NCBI GenBank assembly: GCA_009885415.1
Contig: VFKU01000608.1
Span: 1-6,626, forward strand
Reading direction: 5' to 3'
From: Rhodothermota bacterium
GTDB lineage: Bacteria > Hydrogenedentota > Hydrogenedentia > Hydrogenedentales > GCA-2746185
DNA: 6,626 bases
Part shown: piece by piece, positions 1-5,697 of the stretch
How the letters are laid out: the number at the start of each line of letters is the position of its first letter
How positions within the stretch are numbered: position 1 is the stretch's first letter
Notes under the pieces: generated by a model
Databases searched by the model: none
What the model was told of the DNA's origin: nothing
What the model saw: the letters and a program-made list of their open reading frames with translations, nothing else
Program-made: the position numbers and the translations under genes

Positions 1-2
1 CC

Positions 3-461
3 GACCTCGAGTCCCTCTTCGGCCCCGACCAAGCCGCCGCGCTCCGTAGCACGGGCGGCTCGCCCGTGGCAATAGGTGGCACGGGCTTCCAGCCCGTGAT
101 CGAGATCAGCGTACTCATCTCCCCCGACAACGGCGCCACCTTCGACGAACTCGACCCCGCCCGCCTCCAACAAACCCCCATCCACCTCCACCTCGACGAC
201 CTCAACGCAAACGTCGACACCATCCCCGTCCTCTACGAACATCCAACCTACATCGCCAGCGATCCAAAAACCGGCATACTCCCTCTCGCCGAACCCGGCG
301 CATGGAACCTCAAAGTTCTAGGCGGAAAACTACGAAGGGAAATTGCTGAGCACAATGCAATTAAAATGTTAGGCGGTATCGGGACGCCCGGATTGCTCAA
401 CAAAAGGAATCCCATAGGCAAAGCCCGTAGGCATCTCCTAGAGCTTAATCCCAATCTTTGA
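3..461 (+). CDS. 3' end of an unrecognised protein with an in-frame repeat and a compositionally distinct tail
   Basis: The frame is open from the left edge (first full codon at 3) to TGA at 459-461, giving about 152 visible residues; the true start lies outside the window. Up to about position 315 third codon positions are overwhelmingly C (CTC, GAC, ATC, ACC), so the frame is really translated. A palindromic repeat at 50-98 is read in frame as roughly STGGSPVAIGGTGFQPV. After GAWNL the codon use changes sharply (CTA, AGG, ATT, TTA, CTT), and a basic tail of about 48 residues follows, ending in RRHLLELNPNL. I do not recognise either part and see no membrane segment or known catalytic motif. 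The next gene starts 26 bases downstream, so the two may be co-transcribed. The tail may be a swapped C-terminal module or the result of a recombination scar; this is inference. The GTG at 66 lies inside the repeat and is not a credible start. Confidence 0.6.
   Translation, partial: DLESLFGPDQAAALRSTGGSPVAIGGTGFQPVIEISVLISPDNGATFDELDPARLQQTPIHLHLDDLNANVDTIPVLYEHPTYIASDPKTGILPLAEPGAWNLKVLGGKLRREIAEHNAIKMLGGIGTPGLLNKRNPIGKARRHLLELNPNL
50..98. repeat. Double palindromic repeat (CACGGGC...GCCCGTG type) inside a reading frame
   Basis: Two hairpins stand side by side. The first has arms CACGGGC (50-56) and GCCCGTG (62-68) around a five-base loop. The second has arms CACGGGCT (80-87) and AGCCCGTG (91-98) around TCC. 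Eleven bases separate them. Both arms are perfect. From memory, this pair of 'cacgggc..gcccgtg' units recurs many times in verrucomicrobial and planctomycete genomes, where its translation (GTGFQPV-like) turns up in unrelated proteins. Copy number in this genome cannot be judged from the window. Confidence 0.75.
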
Positions 462-475
462 CCTAGTGTTTGAAT

Positions 476-481
476 GAGGGA
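476..481 (+). promoter_or_regulatory. Ribosome binding site deciding the start of the LRR gene
   Basis: GAGGGA lies six bases before ATG 488. This spacing favours ATG 488 over the in-frame TTG at 470, which would start upstream of the site and would add only six residues. Confidence 0.6.
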
Positions 482-487
482 TCACCT

Positions 488-1387
488 ATGTCTCAGTTAG
501 AGACTGAATTGTCGAGGATTATGAATTTTACGGCAGAAAAGGGCCTATTCGGAGCGAAGTTTGTGTTACGAGGATACTGGAAGCCCGCTGCCGAACGGTT
601 TATGCGGGAGACTAAGATTCAGGAACTGGAACTGAATTATGCTAAGAACTGGCCTTTGGAAGAAATTACTTTCCTGAGACAGTTGGAGTTTCTAGTCAAC
701 TTGGTATTAATAATGCCCGCTAAGCTCGACTTGAGCCCAGTCGAGGCGCTCGTCAATCTTCGGGATCTAAACATAAATCAAGTAACTACGACCACGAATG
801 TTGACCTCGCCGTCCTTACGAAATTGGAATCCTGTTATGTGGAGTGGCAACCCAAGTTGGCCAGCATCCTCGGATGCACTTCGCTCAAGGACTTATACCT
901 CCAAGCATTCAAGCATCATGACCTTCAAGGGTTGGCGGCTCTCGGAAATCTCGAAGTGCTCAAAATCGGCAATGGACCCGTACATTCGCTGGCGGGGATC
1001 CAACGCCTGCGAAATCTCCGTGTCCTCGGTCTGTACTATTTGCGAAAGCTTTCCTCGGTTCGCGAGTTGTGGGAGCTCACCGGACTACGGGAACTGGATA
1101 TTTGGGGATGCAAGTACATTGAAACAATGGCCGAGGATATCGGCCGTCTTACGAGTCTTGAAACCCTTAGTCTGGTCAGTTGCGGGGAAATAAAGTCCTT
1201 GGCACTCTTCGCTCGCCTAACGAAGCTGCGATCATTTACTTTTGGAGAAGGCACTTCTGTTCTGGACGGAGATATGTCCGTACTGCTGGATATGCCAGCA
1301 CTCCGCTACGTAGAGTTCGGCAATTATCGCCATCACTCGCACACATCAGAACAGATCGTAGCGATGCTGCATGCCAGGAGCAACTAA
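488..1387 (+). CDS. Cytosolic leucine-rich-repeat protein
   Basis: The product is 299 residues, starting at ATG 488. After an N-terminal cap of about 43 residues there are about eleven LRR units whose core segments begin near residues 44, 69, 91, 113, 133, 155, 177, 200, 224, 247 and 272. Examples are IQELELNY, LRDLNINQV, LEVLKIGN, LRELDIWGC and LETLSLVSC. The spacing of 20-25 residues is typical of an LRR solenoid. There is no signal peptide, membrane segment or catalytic domain, so it probably binds a partner protein in the cytoplasm. Codon use is mixed and A/T-richer than in the MFS, oxidoreductase, kinase and carB genes of this window, suggesting a different origin. It follows the partial upstream gene by 26 bases. 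From memory, short soluble LRR proteins of this look occur across many bacteria, sometimes beside polymorphic toxin genes, so an immunity-like role is possible but not shown. The fold is confident; the function is unknown. Confidence 0.85.
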   Translation: MSQLETELSRIMNFTAEKGLFGAKFVLRGYWKPAAERFMRETKIQELELNYAKNWPLEEITFLRQLEFLVNLVLIMPAKLDLSPVEALVNLRDLNINQVTTTTNVDLAVLTKLESCYVEWQPKLASILGCTSLKDLYLQAFKHHDLQGLAALGNLEVLKIGNGPVHSLAGIQRLRNLRVLGLYYLRKLSSVRELWELTGLRELDIWGCKYIETMAEDIGRLTSLETLSLVSCGEIKSLALFARLTKLRSFTFGEGTSVLDGDMSVLLDMPALRYVEFGNYRHHSHTSEQIVAMLHARSN

Positions 1388-1544
1388 GCGCCGTCCTCGC
1401 GGCTAGATTGCGAGCTTCTAAATTATAGGCCGCGCCATTTCATCGTGATTTTGAGTATGCGTCTTTGCGATCTAAGCAAATGATTGTCCTTCGAAAATAT
1501 TCGTACTCGTTGGCATCATTAAACTTACAGATTCTCCCCCAAAC

Positions 1545-1570
1545 GACCGCCTGAAGGCGGAACTCCAAAC
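1545..1570. repeat. Short palindromic repeat (CCGCCTGAAGGCGG plus flank)
   Basis: CCGCCT (1547-1552) and AGGCGG (1555-1560) form a six-base-pair palindrome around GA, followed by AACTCCAAAC. From memory, 'cgcctgaaggcggaactccaaac' is a common dispersed repeat in verrucomicrobial genomes. Only one unit is visible here and no partner arm is seen nearby, so it is a solitary or degraded copy. Confidence 0.5.
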
Positions 1571-1634
1571 GCACCCCAATCTCGGAAGCACACTTTCGTA
1601 CCCCTCCGTTTCCCGGCCCTCCTTGTTCCGCACC

Positions 1635-1658
1635 TGCACTCTCCCGCAGCCGAGTGCA
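1635..1658. promoter_or_regulatory. Candidate operator: 7-base inverted repeat before the MFS gene
   Basis: TGCACTC (1635-1641) and GAGTGCA (1652-1658) are perfect inverted arms with a 10-base spacer. They lie just upstream of the TATATATA tract, about where a -35 region would be. The size fits a dimeric repressor site, and efflux genes are often controlled by local repressors, but no regulator gene is present in the window. It could also be a plain RNA hairpin. Confidence 0.3.
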
Positions 1659-1670
1659 ACAGCCGCGCAC

Positions 1671-1679
1671 ATATATATA
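1671..1679 (+). promoter_or_regulatory. Possible -10 region of the MFS promoter
   Basis: ATATATATA is a lone AT-rich island in a GC-rich stretch, 170 bases before the MFS start codon. It would serve as a -10 box for transcription starting near 1685. No good -35 hexamer is found 16-18 bases upstream; the inverted repeat occupies that place. Confidence 0.3.
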
Positions 1680-1680
1680 G

Positions 1681-1848
1681 GGACTCTCGGCCGGCTCCAC
1701 CCCGCATCACCCCGGGACGGCGCGATACCGAAAGGCCGACGGTCTACAACACGAAAAGGAGGACTCGCAAACAGGTCTTTTGAACCGGGCCAGGGCTTCC
1801 GCCTATCCTTCGCGGCCACGCACCCGCCCACCCCCGAGTTCACAGACC
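1681..1848 (+). promoter_or_regulatory. Putative long 5' leader of the MFS gene with an unused ribosome site
   Basis: If transcription starts near 1685 the leader is about 165 bases long. ACCG (1727-1730) can pair with CGGT (1740-1743). The enclosed loop contains GGCCGA (1734-1739), which is complementary to TCGGCC (1687-1692), so a pseudoknot is possible. A very strong Shine-Dalgarno-like tract, AAAAGGAGGA, stands at 1754-1763. No ATG, GTG or TTG follows at a usable distance; the nearest is TTG 1780, 17 bases past the GGAGG. I do not recognise a known riboswitch class. The pairing was worked out by eye. Confidence 0.22.
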
Positions 1849-3207
1849 ATGTCTGACAAAAAAACAAGCCCCGCCGCCGAGCCCCTCGATGATCGCGCGA
1901 AGTCCGTCCTCAAGACGGTTTTCGTCACCCTCTTCCTCGACCTCGTCGGCTTCTCGATCATCTTCCCCCTCTTCCCGGCGATGCTGAAGTACTACGTCAA
2001 GCAGGAAGGCGACACCGGGCTGCTGGGGTCGTTCATTTCCTTGCTCGAGCGCTTCAGCGCTGCGGCCGGCGCCTCCAGCGAGACCGGCACCATCGTCCTT
2101 TTCGGTGGCGTGCTCGCCTCGCTCTATTCGCTGCTCCAATTCCTGTTTTCGCCGGTCATCGGCAGCCTCTCGGACCGTTACGGCCGCAAGCCGTTGTTGC
2201 TAGTGTCGATCGCGGGCATCGCGATCTCTTATGTGCTCTGGTTTTTCTCCGGCGCCTTCATCGTCCTCGTCCTCGCGCGCATCCTCGGCGGCATGATGGC
2301 GGGCAACATCTCGACCGCGAGCGCGGTCGTGGCCGACGTCACCTCCGTCCGCAACCGCCCGCGCGGCATGGCGATCATCGGCATGGCCTTCGGCCTCGGG
2401 TTCATCCTCGGCCCCGCGATCGGCGGCTTCTCCGCCATGATCGATCTCACCCAGCACTTCCCCGCGCTGCTCGAATACGGCCTCAACCCCTTCTCGATGC
2501 CGGCGCTGATCGCCTTCGCGCTGTCCGTGTTCAATCTGCTCTACGTCGCGCTCGTCTTCCGCGAGACGCTCCCCGAACGCGCCCCCGACGCCGACCGCCT
2601 CCAACGCACCATCAACCCCTTCGCCCTCTTCCAGACCGCAGAGTATCCCGGTGTCGCGCGCACGAGCCTCATCAACTTCTTCTTCCTTACCGCTTTCTCC
2701 GGCGCGGAATTCGGCCTGACCTTCCTCGCCGCCGAGCGCCTCGGCTACGGCCCGCGGCAGAACGCCTACCTCTTCCTCTTCATCGGAATCATCCTCGCGC
2801 TCGTGCAGGGCGGCTACGTGCGCCGGAAGGCGCCGATCATCGGTCCCAAGCGCATGACTTTGCAGGGCTTCGCCATGCTCATCCCCGGCGTGATGCTCCT
2901 CGCCATCGCGCGCAACGCGCCGCTCCTGTATGTCGCGCTCTTCCTGATGGCCGTCGGCTCGGCACAGATCATCCCCTGTCTCACCTCGCTCGCTTCCGGC
3001 TACGCCCCCGCACACGTGCAGGGCCGCATGCTCGGCGTGTTCCGCTCGCTCGGCGCGCTCGCGCGCGGCGTCGGTCCGCTCTTCGCCTGCGTGTTGTACT
3101 GGAAGCTCGGCTCCGCCGCGGCCTACGTCCTCCTCGCCGTGGCAACAGGATTGCCCTTTATGATGGCAGTGACCTTGCCGCCGGTGCCGGGCGCGGAGCA
3201 GGATTAG
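1849..3207 (+). CDS. MFS transporter, TetA/DHA1-like efflux protein
   Basis: The product is 452 residues with about twelve hydrophobic segments, near residues 23-45, 82-104, 116-135, 136-155, 173-194, 215-237, 271-293, 305-323, 338-355, 357-376, 393-417 and 422-443. The MFS loop 2-3 motif GSLSDRYGRKP is at 105-115. Segment 5 carries the antiporter-type motif C, FGLGFILGPAIGG (181-193). Together these indicate a proton-coupled drug-type exporter of the inner membrane; the substrate cannot be read from sequence. The loop between segments 1 and 2 (about 46-81) is unusually long. The first segment, FLDLVGFSIIFPLFPAML, recalls the TetA/MFSD10 branch (from memory). ATG 1849 is chosen because MSDKK leads straight to the first membrane segment; the in-frame TTG at 1780 would add an Arg/Pro-rich 23-residue extension of non-coding character. 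No good ribosome site precedes ATG 1849. The gene converges on the oxidoreductase gene. Confidence 0.88.
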   Translation: MSDKKTSPAAEPLDDRAKSVLKTVFVTLFLDLVGFSIIFPLFPAMLKYYVKQEGDTGLLGSFISLLERFSAAAGASSETGTIVLFGGVLASLYSLLQFLFSPVIGSLSDRYGRKPLLLVSIAGIAISYVLWFFSGAFIVLVLARILGGMMAGNISTASAVVADVTSVRNRPRGMAIIGMAFGLGFILGPAIGGFSAMIDLTQHFPALLEYGLNPFSMPALIAFALSVFNLLYVALVFRETLPERAPDADRLQRTINPFALFQTAEYPGVARTSLINFFFLTAFSGAEFGLTFLAAERLGYGPRQNAYLFLFIGIILALVQGGYVRRKAPIIGPKRMTLQGFAMLIPGVMLLAIARNAPLLYVALFLMAVGSAQIIPCLTSLASGYAPAHVQGRMLGVFRSLGALARGVGPLFACVLYWKLGSAAAYVLLAVATGLPFMMAVTLPPVPGAEQD

Positions 3208-3219
3208 AGAAGCCCCCGG

Positions 3220-3289
3220 GTAGGGTGGGCTTCAGCCCACCACACGGGTCCGCCTTGCGCGTGGAATGGTGGACTGAAGCCCACCCTAC
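3220..3289. repeat. Nested inverted repeat between convergent genes, possible two-way terminator
   Basis: The left arm (3220-3242) and right arm (3267-3289) are 23 bases each and match as inverted copies at 22 of 23 positions, around a 24-base loop. Each arm is itself a small hairpin: GGTGGGC-TTCA-GCCCACC on the left, and a slightly imperfect GGTGGAC-TGAA-GCCCACC on the right. The DNA can therefore form one long stem or two small ones. From memory, this 'gtagggtgggcttcagcccacc' pair is a dispersed repeat family in Verrucomicrobia and relatives. It lies 12 bases after the MFS stop, and its right arm supplies the last bases of the oxidoreductase gene, including the TAG stop. There is no U-tract of the classical kind, so a terminator role is a guess. 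Confidence 0.75.
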
Positions 3290-4323
3290 TCGATCGCGAT
3301 CGTGCGATCTTCGCTCGCGGAACGGTAAATCGCCTCGACCACCTGCATGTACTTGAGGCCGTCGAAAAAGTCCGGGTGATACTCGAGGCCTTCGCGGATC
3401 GCCGCGATGAAATCGCGCTCGACGGCCCAGTCTTTCACGTCGTAGAACTCGTCGGTCCGCACCTCGACCGGCGCGAAGTCCGCCTCTTCGAGGGCAACAT
3501 ACATCACATCTTGTAGGACCTCGTAGCGGATGGTCCCGCGCGAACCGTAGATCTCGATGCAGTCCTCGCCTTTGTGCACGGCCGTACCGATCGCGTACTG
3601 CACGGGAACATTTCCCTCCACGACGGAATTCGTCAGCACCTGATCCGGAATGTGCACCGCGACCCGCTCGCCCGCGGCGTCCATGCGCCTGGGCGCGAAG
3701 ACGTTCGTGTGCGCGGAGACTTCGCGCGTCCATCCGAACCAGCGGTGCACCACCTCGATGTACATGCCGAGCGTGTGCATGTTCAGCCCCGAAAGCCGGT
3801 GGTCCTTGCGCCAATTCATCGGCGCGTCGGTCGAAGCGTAGGCGTTATTGAAGCTCTGCACGCGCACGAGCCGCAGATCGCCCAGCGCACCCTCGCGCAA
3901 CAAGCGCGCCAGCGCGCGGTCGTACTTGAGCCCGAAGGGCACGGGGCAGAGCCCAGTCACGCGATTAGACTGCCGCGCGCGGTCGTACATGACCTGCGCT
4001 TCGGATGCGTCCATCGCCATGCGCGCCTGACAGAAGACGTGCTTCCCCGCCTCGAGCGCGGCCAGCGTCACGGCCTTGTGGAGATACGGCCACGTCCCGC
4101 AGAGCACAAGATCGACGTCCTCGCGCGCGACGACGTCCTGCCAGGACGCAGCCGCGTGCGGGATGTGAAACTCCTGCGCAACCGACTGCGAGGACTTCAG
4201 CGTGCGATTGGCGACGGCGACAATCTCGACACCCGGCACCGCGCGGAATCCCGACACGTGCCGCGAGCGGCAGATGCCGCCGAGGCCGACGATGCCAATG
4301 CGAATGGTGTCCGAGTCGCTCAT
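3286..4323 (-). CDS. Gfo/Idh/MocA-family NAD(P)-dependent oxidoreductase
   Basis: The product is 345 residues. An N-terminal Rossmann fold begins with IRIGIVGLGGIC (7-18) and the dinucleotide-binding GLGGIC turn. It continues through VANRT (37-41) and the VDLVLCGTWPYLH segment (70-82). The C-terminal part has the substrate-side fold, with NMHTLGMYIEVV (181-192) around the usual His position and a closing FFDGLKYMQVVEAIYRSA helix. The family oxidises or reduces sugars, inositols and related polyols, or dehydro-sugars. The exact substrate cannot be read here. The usual EKP motif after GKHV is replaced by CQARMAM (98-104), so the lysine normally found there is absent. I recall a subfamily with QARMAM at this place, and it may be non-canonical in catalysis. 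ATG 4323 starts 21 bases after the kinase stop, which suggests co-transcription. The stop codon lies in the 3220-3289 repeat. Confidence 0.88.
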   Translation of the reverse strand: MSDSDTIRIGIVGLGGICRSRHVSGFRAVPGVEIVAVANRTLKSSQSVAQEFHIPHAAASWQDVVAREDVDLVLCGTWPYLHKAVTLAALEAGKHVFCQARMAMDASEAQVMYDRARQSNRVTGLCPVPFGLKYDRALARLLREGALGDLRLVRVQSFNNAYASTDAPMNWRKDHRLSGLNMHTLGMYIEVVHRWFGWTREVSAHTNVFAPRRMDAAGERVAVHIPDQVLTNSVVEGNVPVQYAIGTAVHKGEDCIEIYGSRGTIRYEVLQDVMYVALEEADFAPVEVRTDEFYDVKDWAVERDFIAAIREGLEYHPDFFDGLKYMQVVEAIYRSASEDRTIAIE

Positions 4324-4344
4324 TGAGAGACTGATCGCCGTGCT

Positions 4345-5571
4345 CTACTTCGCTTTTCCGCCGCCGAGCACCTTCTTGACGGCCGGCGCGCCGAGCCTCG
4401 CGGAAATCGGCAGCGGACCGATCAGCGGGCGGGCGTATTGCATGAACGCCGGCGTCACGTCGTTGCCGTCCTTGTTGATGAACTTGCGCGGCATTTCAGC
4501 GGTGTGGCGCGCGACGGTCTCCAGCGGCGTGAGAAAGTATTCGACGGCATAATCTCCGACGCGGCGAATCGCCACGGATCCGTCCTGCGCGTGCCAGATG
4601 GCGTACTGCGCCGCTTTCTCACCCACCTCGCGCGCTTCGTGCTGATCGACGGAACTCGCGCAGCCGACGAAACTCCGCTGCAAGTAGCCCAGCGTGTCCG
4701 CGCGCACCCGCTTGATCTCCGCCCCGTCGCGCACCCACTGCGCGAGCAGGTCGCCCAGGCCGCCGTTGCCGGAAAGCTGGATGTTCCCGTGCGAATCCTT
4801 CTCGCCGCCCATGAATTGCTCGGCGATCAGGATTCCCTTCGCGTCGTGGATCCCTTCCGAAGCGGCGACGACGCATCGGCCGTATTTCTTGTAGACCGCC
4901 TTCACGTCGTCGATGAATTTCTTCTTTGTAAACGGCACCTCAGGGCAATAGACCAGATGCGGACCGTCGTCGGGGTACATCCGGCCGAGGGCGGATGCCG
5001 CGGTAAGGAAGCCCGCGTGGCGGCCCATCACGATACCGATGTACACGCCGGGCAGCGCGCGGTTGTCGTGGTTCGCGCCCATGAAGGCCTGCGCGACGAA
5101 CTTCGCGGCCGAACCGTAACCGGGACAATGGTCCGTTACACGCAGATCGTTGTCGATCGTCTTGGGCACGTGGATGACGCGCAGTTCGTAGTCCGCCTTC
5201 TTCGCCTCTTCATTGACGATGCGGCAGGTGTCGGCGCTGTCGTTGCCGCCGATGTAGAAGAAATAGCGCACGTCGTGCGCGCGGCAGACCTCGAAAATTC
5301 GGTGGCACACCTCCGGCGTCGGCTTCATGCGCGTGGATCGCAGCGCCGAGGACGGAGTCGCGGCCACCTGCTCGAGATTGTGCGTCGTAGACTCTGTCAA
5401 ATCGACGAGGGTCTCCTCGACGATACCCTGGATGCCGTGCACCGCGCCGTAGACGCGGTGCACCTGCGGATACTTGCGCGCCTCAAGCACAATGCCGACG
5501 AAACTCTGGTTGATGACGGCAGTCGGCCCGCCGCCTTGTGCCACGAGGACTTTGCCTTCCACTTTTCCCAC
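4345..5571 (-). CDS. pfp: 6-phosphofructokinase, pyrophosphate-dependent type
   Basis: This 408-residue cytosolic enzyme phosphorylates fructose 6-phosphate to fructose 1,6-bisphosphate in glycolysis, probably with PPi and reversibly. It begins with the phosphate-binding stretch KVLVAQGGGPTAVINQS (7-23). It then has GGNDS (108-112), PKTIDND (136-142) with the catalytic-base Asp at 140, MGRHAG (182-187) for the sugar phosphate, PEVPF (210-214), and LGYLQRS (294-300). In ATP enzymes the second motif is GGDGS and the third begins PG; the Asp after GGN and the Lys of PKTIDND are established marks of PPi use. The start is set at GTG 5571, with GGAGG nine bases upstream (complement of 5581-5585); GTG 5562 is an alternative. 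The frame stays open to 5685, but that extension only translates repeat DNA. Length fits the family. It is followed 21 bases later by the oxidoreductase. Confidence 0.9.
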   Translation of the reverse strand: MGKVEGKVLVAQGGGPTAVINQSFVGIVLEARKYPQVHRVYGAVHGIQGIVEETLVDLTESTTHNLEQVAATPSSALRSTRMKPTPEVCHRIFEVCRAHDVRYFFYIGGNDSADTCRIVNEEAKKADYELRVIHVPKTIDNDLRVTDHCPGYGSAAKFVAQAFMGANHDNRALPGVYIGIVMGRHAGFLTAASALGRMYPDDGPHLVYCPEVPFTKKKFIDDVKAVYKKYGRCVVAASEGIHDAKGILIAEQFMGGEKDSHGNIQLSGNGGLGDLLAQWVRDGAEIKRVRADTLGYLQRSFVGCASSVDQHEAREVGEKAAQYAIWHAQDGSVAIRRVGDYAVEYFLTPLETVARHTAEMPRKFINKDGNDVTPAFMQYARPLIGPLPISARLGAPAVKKVLGGGKAK

Positions 5572-5580
5572 GTCCTTTTG

Positions 5581-5587
5581 CCTCCCT
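5581..5587 (-). promoter_or_regulatory. Ribosome binding site that places the kinase start at GTG 5571
   Basis: On the minus strand AGGGAGG is followed by nine bases and then GTG 5571. A second purine tract, AAAAGGA, lies between them and could instead serve GTG 5562. Both choices exclude the repeat-encoded N-terminal extension. Confidence 0.55.
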
Positions 5588-5592
5588 ACTCC

Positions 5593-5659
5593 GTCATTGC
5601 GAGGAGCGTAGTTTGCGACGAAGCAATCTCGTTTACCCGGAACGTCGCTTCTTGCGATA
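5593..5659. repeat. Dispersed repeat of the 'cattgcgaggagcg...gaagcaatctc' type, degraded right arm
   Basis: Positions 5593-5630 match, from memory, a very widespread bacterial repeat whose translations read CEERS...DEAIS in spurious proteins; here the frames give ARSVVCDEAIS and CEERSLRRSNL. Complete copies have a mirror arm. Here the mirror arm is only recognisable as the imperfect GTCGCTTCTTGCGATA at 5644-5659, and the left arm has a small insertion (GTTT at 5611-5614). The copy therefore appears old. It ends six bases from the ribosome site of the kinase gene. Confidence 0.65.
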
Positions 5660-5662
5660 CCC

Positions 5663-5683
5663 GCATGGGCGGGCCGCCCATGC
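5663..5683. repeat. Perfect 21-base palindrome in the carB-kinase spacer
   Basis: GCATGGGCGG (5663-5672) and CCGCCCATGC (5674-5683) are exact inverted arms around a single G. In RNA this would be a strong GC-rich hairpin 14 bases after the carB stop. From memory, 'gcatgggcgggccgcccatgc'-like units are another dispersed repeat of Verrucomicrobia and planctomycetes. It may stabilise the carB 3' end or weaken read-through into the kinase gene; there is no U-tract. Confidence 0.7.
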
Positions 5684-5697
5684 AACGACGGCCGATC

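Larger units (their letters stand above)
1388..1848. other. 461-base intergenic region without a convincing gene
   Basis: No frame here has good codon use or a plausible start with a ribosome site. The left part (about 1388-1535) is AT-richer and structureless, and may be gene debris attached to the LRR gene. It is followed by a short palindromic repeat at 1545-1570, a C-rich stretch, a 7-base inverted repeat at 1635-1658, an alternating TATATATA tract, and a GC-rich leader up to the MFS start. These items are listed separately. I see no tRNA, rRNA or known riboswitch signature. Confidence 0.6.

Noticed and set aside
50..98. CRISPR array
   Set aside because: There are only two hairpin units with an 11-base gap and no regular spacers, and no cas gene is present.
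1388..1540. Small genes in the AT-richer stretch after the LRR gene
   Set aside because: The short frames here have no ribosome site, no coding-type codon use and no recognisable product.
1681..1770. SAM-I (S-box) riboswitch before the MFS gene
   Set aside because: There are faint likenesses (AGGGACT, then ACGGTCTACAAC), but the conserved GCAACC and GGTGCTAA cores and the kink-turn elements are absent.
1780..1848. TTG 1780 as the MFS start
   Set aside because: The extra 23 residues are Arg/Pro/Ser-rich and unlike family N-termini, and the ribosome-like tract is 17 bases away from this TTG, too far for normal use.
2200..3015. A 271-residue open frame opposite the MFS gene
   Set aside because: The sequence is an extremely Glu/Arg/Asp/Gly-rich complement of membrane-segment codons; it is a shadow.
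3291..3302. Palindrome CGATCGCGATCG, similar to cyanobacterial HIP1
   Set aside because: It is an isolated copy within the coding end of the oxidoreductase gene (encoding part of the TIAIE tail), easily produced by GC-rich codons; nothing else suggests cyanobacteria.
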